A DNA stretch of 18,359 nucleotides from Cyclobacteriaceae bacterium (GTDB taxonomy: Bacteria; Bacteroidota; Bacteroidia; Cytophagales; Cyclobacteriaceae). Location of the stretch: assembly GCA_030589835.1 (NCBI GenBank), contig JAUUZS010000012.1, forward strand, positions 1 to 18,359, given 5' to 3'. Below, in pieces: positions 1 to 7,164 of the stretch. Position numbers and translations under genes: made by a program. Each line of letters starts with the position of its first letter. Within the stretch, counting starts at the first letter, position 1. Under the pieces are notes generated by a model. The model did no database searches. It worked only from the letters and a program-made list of their open reading frames with translations, and was not told the DNA's origin.

Positions 1-60
1 AATATATTCCTAATTATTCGAGCTAAATGATCCGACCGAAGCACCACTGAAAAATACCGC

Positions 61-1302
61 TCATGTTAAAAATTTGACGGCTGAAATCGCTTTGACGCCA
101 TTGGAAAATCCTCTATTCGACAGGTCATTTGTGATGATGAAACGGTGAAGTATAGGTTTATCAAGAATGTCATCCAGGCCTTTAAGGTGTTTGGTATCTG
201 TGGCACGCACCGTCGATGTTTTTTTAACCTCAATAGCGATATACCCTTCCTCAGTTTCAATAAGCAGATCCACTTCCCGGCCATCGAGAGTTCGAAGATG
301 GTACAATGAGACTTCGGCACCCACCGTTTTAACTTGCTTATATATTTCGGCAACTACGAAACTTTCGAATTCATGTCCGTTTAGTTCATCCCGCTTTTGT
401 AATATGGCACGCATTACCCCAACATCGAGTTGATGCACCTTAGACGATTTTACTAACCTTTTTCGCACATTTCGGCTCCAAGGTGGCAGCACAAGGGTTT
501 GATAGCTTATGCTCATATATTCGATGAAGCGCTGGACAGTTTTAGCACTCACTCCAGCCTCTACTGCGATTTGCGAATAGTTCATCAACTGGGCGGTGCT
601 CAGAGCCACCAGCTTTTGGATCTTGGAAAATGGTTCCAGATTTCGCAATTCGGCCAAGTCACGAACATCCCTCTCCAGATAGGTTTTTACATAGTTTCTG
701 AGCCAGTCAAGCTTGTCCTCATCATCGATTTGGATATCAGAAATGGCCGGATAGGCACCATATTTCATGTAGGTGTCGAATGCCTTCTGCTTTTGTGGGT
801 GCTCATCATCCAACAAAAATGGCACTTCATTCGTCGGCCGGTTCAATATGAGATTTTGAAAATATGATAAATTCACCTTATCCTCCCATCCATTGGTCAA
901 CATCTCCGGTAAAGTAAGTGGGTACATTTCCACTATTTGGCAGCGTCCGGCCAGGGATTCCCTTATCTTTTTAAGCAATAAAATTTGAGATGAGCCAAGT
1001 AAGATATATCGAGGCCCGGGATATTGATCATATACCGCTTTAATGCTTTCAACTATTTGGGGCTCTTTCTGGATTTCATCAAGAATCGCTTTAGAAAACA
1101 TCGAATTCCATTGTGAAGCGGTCATTGACTTATAGGCTCCAACAGTCACAGGATCTTCTATTGAAATGTACTTGTAATCAGGGAACATCTGCTTTATAAG
1201 GGTAGTTTTTCCTGTTTGCCGTGCTCCTGTTACCACTATAATCCGTCCAAAGCTCGAATTGATCTTATTTAATATAATAGCTGAAATGCCTCTATTTCTC
1301 AT
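61..1302 (-). CDS. AAA+ ATPase with C-terminal DUF4143 / PD-(D/E)XK-like domain
   Basis: The product is an ATP-binding protein of the AAA/DUF4143 type, a widespread prokaryotic family without a settled cellular role. Near the N-terminus it has a Walker A motif (GARQTGKTT), then a Walker B-like ILDEIQ and a sensor-like LLGSSQ. The C-terminal part carries EVDLLIE followed by IAIEVKK, the D...ExK arrangement of PD-(D/E)XK nuclease-fold domains typical of DUF4143 proteins. The frame is open back to 1386, but that longer start lies inside a tandem repeat and adds 28 residues unlike the family. The ATG at 1302 (MRNRGIS) puts Walker A about 25 residues in, as usual, so I chose it; no clear Shine-Dalgarno precedes it. 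From this start it is 413 residues. It is a single gene, separated from the next minus-strand gene by the repeat-bearing gap. The family is confident; the biological role is unknown. Confidence 0.9.
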   Translation of the reverse strand: MRNRGISAIILNKINSSFGRIIVVTGARQTGKTTLIKQMFPDYKYISIEDPVTVGAYKSMTASQWNSMFSKAILDEIQKEPQIVESIKAVYDQYPGPRYILLGSSQILLLKKIRESLAGRCQIVEMYPLTLPEMLTNGWEDKVNLSYFQNLILNRPTNEVPFLLDDEHPQKQKAFDTYMKYGAYPAISDIQIDDEDKLDWLRNYVKTYLERDVRDLAELRNLEPFSKIQKLVALSTAQLMNYSQIAVEAGVSAKTVQRFIEYMSISYQTLVLPPWSRNVRKRLVKSSKVHQLDVGVMRAILQKRDELNGHEFESFVVAEIYKQVKTVGAEVSLYHLRTLDGREVDLLIETEEGYIAIEVKKTSTVRATDTKHLKGLDDILDKPILHRFIITNDLSNRGFSNGVKAISAVKFLT

Positions 1303-1360
1303 AATCAAGTGATTATCAATGCTTAAGATTGAATAAAGGTAAATAATATCGAATTGAATT

Positions 1361-1456
1361 CCTAATATTACGCCCATATTAGACATAGCAATCCTAATAT
1401 TACGCCTATATTAGATATGGCATTCCTAATATTACGCCCATATTAGGCATATAATT
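1361..1456 (-). repeat. Three 32-bp tandem repeats with palindromic core upstream of the ATPase gene
   Basis: Three consecutive 32-bp units start at 1361, 1393 and 1425. Each begins CCTAATATTACGCC and contains the inverted pair CTAATAT / ATATTAG around a 7-nt centre. In the third unit the arms extend to 8 bp (CCTAATAT / ATATTAGG). The first 23 bases of each unit are nearly invariant and the last 9 vary. The array ends 58 bp upstream of the preferred ATPase start at 1302, in the position of a promoter or operator region. Tandem dyads at regular spacing of about three helical turns suggest binding sites for a dimeric protein; that function is inference. Because 32 is not a multiple of three, the array cannot be a repeated coding segment. 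The rest of this gap (1457-1601) shows nothing I can name. Confidence 0.85.
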
Positions 1457-1601
1457 CTCGGTTTCTTATAAAAATATGACAAATAGCTTATGTTGTCATC
1501 CACAAAATGGTCTGAATCCTACTTTCGCAAAGGTTTGAGAAAACCAATAGACAATGAGGGTGATTAGTTATCTTATGCGTGTTTGCGTACAAAATTAATT
1601 T

Positions 1602-4445
1602 TTATCTCCTGAAAACCAGGCGGCTTCCAATACTTTCTTCTCCAAACTCAAGTTGACAAATATAGGTGCCTGAAGCTACCATTGTGCCGGCCTCATTTGT
1701 GCCATCCCAGGACAGGTGGCCCAGCCCCCCAAATTGCCCAGCCCATAATATTGTTTTGATGAGTTGTCCTTGTGGGCTAAATATTTTGGCCCTAACCATG
1801 CCATCTTTAGGAATGGTAAACGGGATTGTTGTTGTACCTGTAAAAGGGTTGGGAAAAGCATTGCCAAAAGCAAATTCAGGACTTTCTCCCTCCATCTCTA
1901 TTTTCCATACATCGTCAAGTGATGACTCATACATACCATTTCCGTGTGTAGCGGCAACAAGCGTTCCGTCTTCAGAAAAATATTTGATCATCGGAACGAC
2001 CACATTTCCAACAGTCTCTGCTCCTTCTTTTTCCCAAATAGTTGAAATACCACTGAGCAGATCTGTGGTATAAATCCCAGTACTCGTACCTACAAAATAC
2101 TGTGCCGCCCCGGTATTTTTTGATACGATCTCTACCCACCTTACAGATGGCCCACTTCCTGAACCATCAGAGTTTTCCTCCAGGTTTCCACTGATATTTT
2201 CAAACATCATCCCGCCATCACCAGAATAAAACAGGCTGATTACATTATAATTGGAAAAGGATACCACAATATTTTTACTGTCTTTTCTATCGACAGCTAT
2301 ACACGACACGTAGGCATTATCTGGAAATGCAGCTGAAGTAATTTCTGCAACAGAATAATTTATTTCATTTGCATTATCAATCCTGTGTAGGCTGCCATGA
2401 TTTGTACCATAAAAAACGGTCCCGGAAGGATTATAGCTGGTATTAAGTGCAGTGATTGTAGCATGTGATAATTGCGTGGAGTACATTTTTTGCCAATTGA
2501 CCTTAGCCTGATAATTTTTATATAGCGGAATCTGTGAAATATTGCTATTTCGCCATAGCACATCCCCGCCTGCAAAATACATGACATTTTGATTCTCAGG
2601 GGCCAAAACAAAGGGATTTACAAATAGCAATTTATCTTCTTCACCACTTCCCAAGGGATCTATTCTGGTAAAGGTTTGTCTTTGAAGGTTCTTATCAAAT
2701 GTAAATCCATAGATTTTACCATATTGATATGCGGCATAAAAATAGGTCGAATTTCGGCTTATCGCACTATACCCTCCATCTCCCGATAAAACCACATTCC
2801 ATGAGCTCACATCAATTGGTTCGTTTGACATCAAAGTCCCATTGTCTTGCAAGCCTCCCATTACCGCTCCTTTAGCACCAAACTCATCCAGGCCTACTGA
2901 ATAAAACTGTGTCGTCACAAAACCATTGTTTAATGGCCTCCAATACATATTTTCAGCGACATTATCTTCAGTCAGAAACACTCCTCCATCATTGGAAGAA
3001 AGCATTTTTTTTGGATCGGAAGGATAAAATACCAAAGCATGCTGGTCGACATAATGATTTTGAAAAATGGATATGTTGTTGGCCGTATCATATCCACCGA
3101 TCCAGGTGGTATTTTCGATGGATGAAAACCCATCTGTACTTTTATATAGATTGGTGCCACCGAGAAAAACCATGTCCTCATGATCAGGATGCACCTTCAG
3201 TACCATATTGTACGAACTTTGACTGTCATAATCTCCAACTTCTCCTCCAAAAGCAGGAATGGAAGAACTCAAATCTTCCCACAGGCCACCTGACCTGCCA
3301 CCGTCTCCTGAAATATAGCTGTACTTCCAAAGCATTTCCTGATCGGAATTTACGCTTAAGTAAAGCACATCCGGGCTCTTATTGGAGGTCGCTATAACTG
3401 TTCTCGCATAGTTGTTTGGCCAGCTTCGCGGAGTTATTTCATTCCAGGTGATTCCATCCTCAGATCTATAAATCCCCTGATCGGAGCTAGAGCCAGTTCT
3501 CGACCTTTGGCTTAAGGCCGCATAAAAAACACCTTCCCCAGTCTGTACGATATCTGAAAAATCAGATATAGAGGCATCATTCAGGTCGATATCTGGTGTG
3601 CTGATTTCCTTTCTGCCTAACACCAGGTTCCAGGTATTTCCTCCGTCAACCGATCTGAAAATAGCGCCCACCACTGCAAGAAAAACCTCATCATCAATCA
3701 GGTTTTTACTATTGGGCAACACTTTCCAAATATATTGAAATTGACTATTGTAATTATTTGGCACTCCCTCGGCGGTAGATAAAAGCTGACTCCAGGACAA
3801 GCCTCCATCACTGGATTTAAAAGCACCATCGCCTCTGAATGGAGCGCCTTTTTTGCTTGCAGAATTTGACGTAAATTCCCCGGTTCCATAATACCAGATA
3901 TGCTCTTTCCCCGGCCTTGTATCCTGGGCAATACAAGAAACACTGTGAATGCTCGAAGCAACAGTAGTCTTTTCCCAATGCCTCCCTTCGTCCTGGCTGC
4001 GCCACATTCCACCACTGACGCCTCCGGCAAGTATGACCTGTTCATCAGATACATCTATCGCCAGAGCCCTGGTCCTTCCTCCTTTGTTATAAGGGCCAAT
4101 CGATTGCCATTCGCCCTCATTTGTTTCCCCACTTCTTAAACTACCCCTAGATTTTATTCTCCTGGGAATGCTCGAGGAAAACAGGGCTTCCTTCCTTTTT
4201 ATATCAACAGGAAGGGCATTGGTACCCGGATCAATAAGCATGGCTTCTTCATAGGCTTTTCTCGCTTTAGGGTTCTCCCTGGTGCCAATAGCCGATTTTT
4301 CCTGGATTAACTCCGGGAGATCTGCATAATCCTCCTGAGCAGGAAAGGCCCCCTGCGGGTTATTTGTATTAGAAATGCCATTTACTAACATATAGGCAAT
4401 GCCAATAGAACAAATTACTGCTAAAATTATGGTATACTTTCGCAC
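1602..4445 (-). CDS. Secreted BNR/Asp-box beta-propeller protein with T9SS type A sorting domain
   Basis: This 947-residue extracellular protein begins with a basic and then hydrophobic signal segment (residues 1-20). The body is a beta-propeller of the sialidase/sortilin (BNR) type: Asp-box motifs are visible near residues 150 (SQDEGRHW), 211 (SSDGGLSW), 265 (SVDGGNTW) and 328 (SEDGITW). Further variants follow (SNDGG, YSGDGG), plus the GGRTRALAIDV and GGLQDNGT blocks often seen in these proteins. Residues 858-947 form a Por-secretion-system C-terminal sorting domain: a PNPF start, then IPFTIP, VRAKIFSPQGQLIKT, HLSWDGTNEAG and SGTYICQLEF. Export by the type IX system and cell-surface anchoring or release are therefore expected. 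No catalytic residues point to an enzyme, so a binding or structural role is as likely as a glycosidase. The start codon is GTG at 4445, supported because the signal segment follows at once. It lies 28 bp after the stop of the upstream minus-strand gene, so the two are probably co-transcribed. Confidence 0.9.
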   Translation of the reverse strand: MRKYTIILAVICSIGIAYMLVNGISNTNNPQGAFPAQEDYADLPELIQEKSAIGTRENPKARKAYEEAMLIDPGTNALPVDIKRKEALFSSSIPRRIKSRGSLRSGETNEGEWQSIGPYNKGGRTRALAIDVSDEQVILAGGVSGGMWRSQDEGRHWEKTTVASSIHSVSCIAQDTRPGKEHIWYYGTGEFTSNSASKKGAPFRGDGAFKSSDGGLSWSQLLSTAEGVPNNYNSQFQYIWKVLPNSKNLIDDEVFLAVVGAIFRSVDGGNTWNLVLGRKEISTPDIDLNDASISDFSDIVQTGEGVFYAALSQRSRTGSSSDQGIYRSEDGITWNEITPRSWPNNYARTVIATSNKSPDVLYLSVNSDQEMLWKYSYISGDGGRSGGLWEDLSSSIPAFGGEVGDYDSQSSYNMVLKVHPDHEDMVFLGGTNLYKSTDGFSSIENTTWIGGYDTANNISIFQNHYVDQHALVFYPSDPKKMLSSNDGGVFLTEDNVAENMYWRPLNNGFVTTQFYSVGLDEFGAKGAVMGGLQDNGTLMSNEPIDVSSWNVVLSGDGGYSAISRNSTYFYAAYQYGKIYGFTFDKNLQRQTFTRIDPLGSGEEDKLLFVNPFVLAPENQNVMYFAGGDVLWRNSNISQIPLYKNYQAKVNWQKMYSTQLSHATITALNTSYNPSGTVFYGTNHGSLHRIDNANEINYSVAEITSAAFPDNAYVSCIAVDRKDSKNIVVSFSNYNVISLFYSGDGGMMFENISGNLEENSDGSGSGPSVRWVEIVSKNTGAAQYFVGTSTGIYTTDLLSGISTIWEKEGAETVGNVVVPMIKYFSEDGTLVAATHGNGMYESSLDDVWKIEMEGESPEFAFGNAFPNPFTGTTTIPFTIPKDGMVRAKIFSPQGQLIKTILWAGQFGGLGHLSWDGTNEAGTMVASGTYICQLEFGEESIGSRLVFRR

Positions 4446-4473
4446 CCGGATATTTATGGAATTGAAACAGGAA

Positions 4474-4836
4474 TTATTGTATGATGATATTGAACTTATT
4501 GATTTTCCCTTTTATCAATTTACCCGTTTGCTCTCCCTCTCCGTAATTGCTTTTATCGCCCTTAACGGCTTTTACATAATATTGCTTTGTTTCAAGATTT
4601 TTGAAGGTCACTCGTCCCTTTTTGTCGGCAAAAGCCGGCCCGGCAACAGCATTCTCCTCATTTTCATAATCATCCCAATTTTCGTAAAGCGTAACCCTGG
4701 CATTCTCCACCACATTACCCAGGCTGTTTAAGATGGTGAGACGTACCCCTGTAGGTAATATTTGCAATTCTGCTGAAACTGTGGTACTACTGAACACCAT
4801 AAACAAAACAACGACCGATGATATTAAATTTCTCAT
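4474..4836 (-). CDS. Small secreted protein with predicted carboxypeptidase-regulatory/Cna-B-like beta-sandwich
   Basis: From the ATG at 4836 this is a 120-residue protein with a good signal peptide (MRNLISSVVVLFMVFSSTTV) and a probable cleavage after SA, before ELQILP. The mature part reads like a single prealbumin-like beta-sandwich (carboxypeptidase regulatory / Cna-B type): VRLTILNSLGNVVENARVTLY, an acidic loop (ENWDDYENEEN), then GRVTFKNLETKQYYVKAVKGD. The frame is open upstream to an ATG at 4884, but those 16 extra residues would precede the signal peptide and are unlikely. It is the first gene of a probable two-gene unit with the T9SS-exported propeller protein. It has no sorting domain of its own, so it probably stays in the periplasm or is held by a partner. 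The fold assignment rests on pattern only; the function is unknown. Confidence 0.75.
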   Translation of the reverse strand: MRNLISSVVVLFMVFSSTTVSAELQILPTGVRLTILNSLGNVVENARVTLYENWDDYENEENAVAGPAFADKKGRVTFKNLETKQYYVKAVKGDKSNYGEGEQTGKLIKGKINKFNIIIQ

Positions 4837-4884
4837 TTTCAAATATTTAAAAATTATACAACTATATTTTAATAAAAAAAACAC

Positions 4885-5234
4885 TTCGCTAACTCATTTA
4901 ACGTATCAACACCGTGATGTAATATTGAACGGATCGTTTTATTACACCTAACTAGAGTCTGTCCATAAAGTCATCGAATTGAAATATTCATCTTTTTGCG
5001 CCTTTTTGCCTTTCTCAACTTGCCTAATACCCAGGCATTTGCAGCATTGAGAAAGCCAAAAATTCATCAAAAATCTTAACATTTCAAAAATCAAGCACTT
5101 TATGGACAGACTCTAACTAATCCTTTCTCAAACCAAAACATTGAGTATTATTATAATGCCCCTGAGTGCAAAACTGACCAGCGTTGCAGGTACAGCACAA
5201 AATTCCTTATTAAACAGGGCCAGTAAGGTTTCTA
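4885..5234. other. Gene-free stretch of 350 bp containing the MITE-like element
   Basis: This lies between the small secreted-protein gene and the minus-strand lipoprotein gene upstream of it. The MITE-like element at 4955-5113 fills almost half of it. The promoter of the two-gene unit should lie in the AT-rich stretch just right of 4836, but I could not find a convincing Bacteroidota -33/-7 pair. No convincing ORF, RNA gene or GC-rich terminator hairpin is seen. Confidence 0.6.
4955..5113. mobile_element. MITE-like element with perfect 17-bp TIRs and 6-bp target duplication
   Basis: The left end GAGTCTGTCCATAAAGT (4955-4971) is exactly mirrored by ACTTTATGGACAGACTC (5097-5113). The hexamer TAACTA stands directly outside both ends (4949-4954 and 5114-5119), as a target-site duplication would. 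The 159-bp interior is an imperfect palindrome: CTTTCTCAA pairs with TTGAGAAAG, TTTTTG blocks face CAAAAA blocks, and the apex is TGCCT / AGGCA (5021-5025 / 5033-5037). There is no coding capacity. These are the marks of a miniature inverted-repeat element mobilised in trans by an insertion-sequence transposase not present here. The IS family is not assigned. If transcribed, it could also fold into one long hairpin. Confidence 0.82.
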
Positions 5235-5759
5235 CTACTTTTTCTTCCGCTGCACGCCTGCATATGCATCATCGGCTTTACCATCCTGATCCCAATCGAT
5301 CATGCTTTTAAATTCCGCAATATCTCCATCGATAAAAATCTGATACCTGTAAACTGCCTGATGATCTTCCATAATCAACGAATCCCCATCGACCATCCAG
5401 GTGCCTTCTGGTGTATAGATCACCTGGTCTAGTGTATTGCGAAACTCAGAAGTATAGGTCCCGTCGTCACGGATGGTCGTCACAATTGGCATAATACTCA
5501 ATTTTAATTCCCAGGAATCTTCATTTATATCAACAAAAAATGAAGTATCCGAATTATTATAAGTATTTACCCATACTCTCATGGAAGAATTTTCCCATAC
5601 ACCAACGATTTCCTCTTCCAGCAATATAAGATAATCAAACTCTTCATCAATCACGATGCCTTCCGCGGTACTATCTGACACAACATGATCTTTCTGACCT
5701 GAAACACATGAATAGGACAATACCAATATCATGAATAATAAAACCCTGTGATTTTTCAT
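5235..5759 (-). CDS. Predicted lipoprotein, possible lipocalin-like fold
   Basis: The product has 174 residues and opens with a lipoprotein signal: basic MKNHR, a hydrophobic core (VLLFMILVL) and a lipobox ending in SYSC with Cys 18, so it should be lipid-anchored in the envelope. After an acidic linker the mature domain runs EEEIVGVWEN... RDDGTYTSEF... PEGTWMVDGDSLIM, the alternating VGVW / DGTY / GTW-DGDSL layout of small lipocalin-like lipoproteins of Bacteroidota. Near the C-terminus DWDQDGKADD resembles a calcium-binding Asp loop (DxDxDG type). The C-terminal tail is basic (QRKKK), and two in-frame TAG codons stand together at the end. It has no close neighbour on its strand. The lipoprotein call is firm, the lipocalin-like fold is tentative and the function is unknown. 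Confidence 0.82.
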   Translation of the reverse strand: MKNHRVLLFMILVLSYSCVSGQKDHVVSDSTAEGIVIDEEFDYLILLEEEIVGVWENSSMRVWVNTYNNSDTSFFVDINEDSWELKLSIMPIVTTIRDDGTYTSEFRNTLDQVIYTPEGTWMVDGDSLIMEDHQAVYRYQIFIDGDIAEFKSMIDWDQDGKADDAYAGVQRKKK

Positions 5760-6245
5760 TTATCAAATTAAACCACATGAAATAACGAATGGCATTCCAA
5801 TAATGCAAATAAGTCAATTTTTATTGGAGTAAGGTCAAGGGCTTTATTCAAGCTTAAAAGTATAAAATGGATTGGAATGACACCCGTCTGTTGACCACTG
5901 ACCTAGGCAAATAATTCAGTTAATATTAATTCGATCTTGAAAAGCAATGAAAATACACCTTCCGGGAATGCGGGATTGCTTCCTGACTTTCCAAACAATA
6001 TTTGGCGGTAAGGCCAGAAATATTTCATGGTAAAAAAATTAGTGCACACACCCATAAATCCATTATTTAGGTTGAAACATCTCGTTCGTTGATTTATCCT
6101 GTATTTTGGTTGAAAAAAATTTTTGCTACTGATATTTTCAAGCATATTGCCAAAGAAATTTGAATTCACTTGAGATTAAGTGTTTCTGACAGATCATGTG
6201 TATATTAGATAAATAAAATACCCGGCTTTTTAAACTCAATTACTT
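5760..6245. other. Divergent intergenic spacer of 486 bp
   Basis: The spacer separates the minus-strand lipoprotein gene from the plus-strand ABC transporter genes and should hold promoters for both. A TATATTAG at 6201-6208 is one mismatch from the Bacteroidota -7 consensus TAnnTTTG and lies 38 bp before the ABC ATPase start, but no TTG stands at the right distance upstream, so it is only a weak candidate. A minus-strand frame at 5903-6169 has no recognisable domain or signal peptide and I do not call it. No RNA gene or terminator is evident. Confidence 0.5.
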
Positions 6246-7145
6246 GTGAACGTATCGATAGAAGGACTTAATAAAATTTATAAAAACGGTAATAAGGCAC
6301 TCAATAATGTGAACCTGCAAATCGAAAATGGAATGTTCGGATTGCTGGGGCCAAACGGTGCAGGAAAATCCAGCCTAATGCGGATTCTAGTTACCTTAAC
6401 GAAGCCATCGAGTGGGATAATTACTGTAAACGGGATGGATTTGCAAAAACATCGCAAACAGGTGCGTGGGTTTCTTGGGTATCTGCCTCAGGATTTTGCA
6501 TTTTTTTCTAAGCTTAAAACCTGGGAATTTCTCGATTATGCAGCTAACCTGGCAGGCTTAAGCAAAAAAGCAGAAAGAAAAGCCGCAATAGATGACATGC
6601 TCGAAAATGTGGGTTTGTATGAAGTGCGTGAACGAATGGCCAACAAGCTATCGGGAGGAATGAAACGCAGGCTGGGGATTGCCCAGGCACTGATCGGTGA
6701 TCCGAAGATCATTGTGGTAGATGAGCCTACCACAGGCCTAGACCCCGACGAAAGGATAAGGTTTAGAAACCTGCTATCAAAAATGAGCCAGCGAGATATC
6801 ATCATCATTCTATCTACTCATATTGTAAGTGATATTTCCAGTACTTGTCACAGCATGGCATTGTTAAACAAAGGCGAAGTAGTGTATCATGGCTCGCCCG
6901 ATGAGATTATAAAAAAGGCAGAAGGTAATGTATGGCAAATCAATGCTACCGATGCAGAGTTTAAAAAAATAAAGGAAAAATTCCATGTCATTTCCACTAT
7001 TCCGGACAATAATGGATGGGAGGTACAGGTTGTTGCCGATGATATTGAAGGATTTTCGGGTAAACCTGTTGCCCCAAACCTGGAACATGGGTATGTGTAC
7101 TTTATGGAATATCAGCTTAACGGAGAAAATACGGCAACTTTTTAG
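6246..7145 (+). CDS. ABC transporter ATP-binding protein (ABC-2 type)
   Basis: This 299-residue cytoplasmic ATPase energises the membrane protein encoded next to it. All nucleotide-binding motifs are intact: Walker A GPNGAGKS (35-42), Q-loop Gln 82 (YLPQDF), signature LSGGM (135-139), Walker B IIVVDEP with Glu 160, D-loop GLDP and switch His 192 (STHIVSD). The layout matches the ATPases paired with ABC-2 family permeases (the CcmA/NatA-like group). The C-terminal 80 residues are a divergent extension usual in this group. Translation starts at a GTG; no ATG lies near the conserved N-terminus (VSIEGLNKIYKNG). The stop is followed 19 bp later by the start of the permease-fusion gene, so the two form a transcription unit. 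The substrate cannot be read from sequence. Confidence 0.95.
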   Translation: MNVSIEGLNKIYKNGNKALNNVNLQIENGMFGLLGPNGAGKSSLMRILVTLTKPSSGIITVNGMDLQKHRKQVRGFLGYLPQDFAFFSKLKTWEFLDYAANLAGLSKKAERKAAIDDMLENVGLYEVRERMANKLSGGMKRRLGIAQALIGDPKIIVVDEPTTGLDPDERIRFRNLLSKMSQRDIIIILSTHIVSDISSTCHSMALLNKGEVVYHGSPDEIIKKAEGNVWQINATDAEFKKIKEKFHVISTIPDNNGWEVQVVADDIEGFSGKPVAPNLEHGYVYFMEYQLNGENTATF

Positions 7146-7164
7146 AACCTCAAAAGACATTCAA

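Noticed and set aside
1303..1386. 28-codon N-terminal extension of the DUF4143 ATPase
   Set aside because: It starts inside a tandem repeat and moves Walker A too far from the N-terminus; treated as upstream regulatory DNA.
1361..1456. Possible CRISPR array
   Set aside because: The units are contiguous and the 9-bp variable tails are too short for spacers; there are no cas genes.
1531..1545. Small hairpin GGTTT-GAGA-AAACC as a terminator
   Set aside because: The stem is only 5 bp with no T-run on either strand.
2909..3397. Plus-strand frame of 162 codons
   Set aside because: Antisense shadow of the beta-propeller gene, with no domain of its own.
5793..5879. 9-bp inverted pair CATTCCAAT / ATTGGAATG
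   Set aside because: The arms are short, about 70 bp apart, with no flanking duplication; chance is a sufficient explanation.
5903..6169. Minus-strand frame of 88 codons in the divergent spacer
   Set aside because: It has no signal peptide, domain or ribosome site and an unconvincing amino-acid composition, and it occupies the place where promoters are needed.
6985..7164. 60-codon upstream extension of the ABC permease fusion
   Set aside because: It overlaps the end of the ATPase gene in another frame and has a non-family composition; the ATG at 7165 fits spacing and topology.
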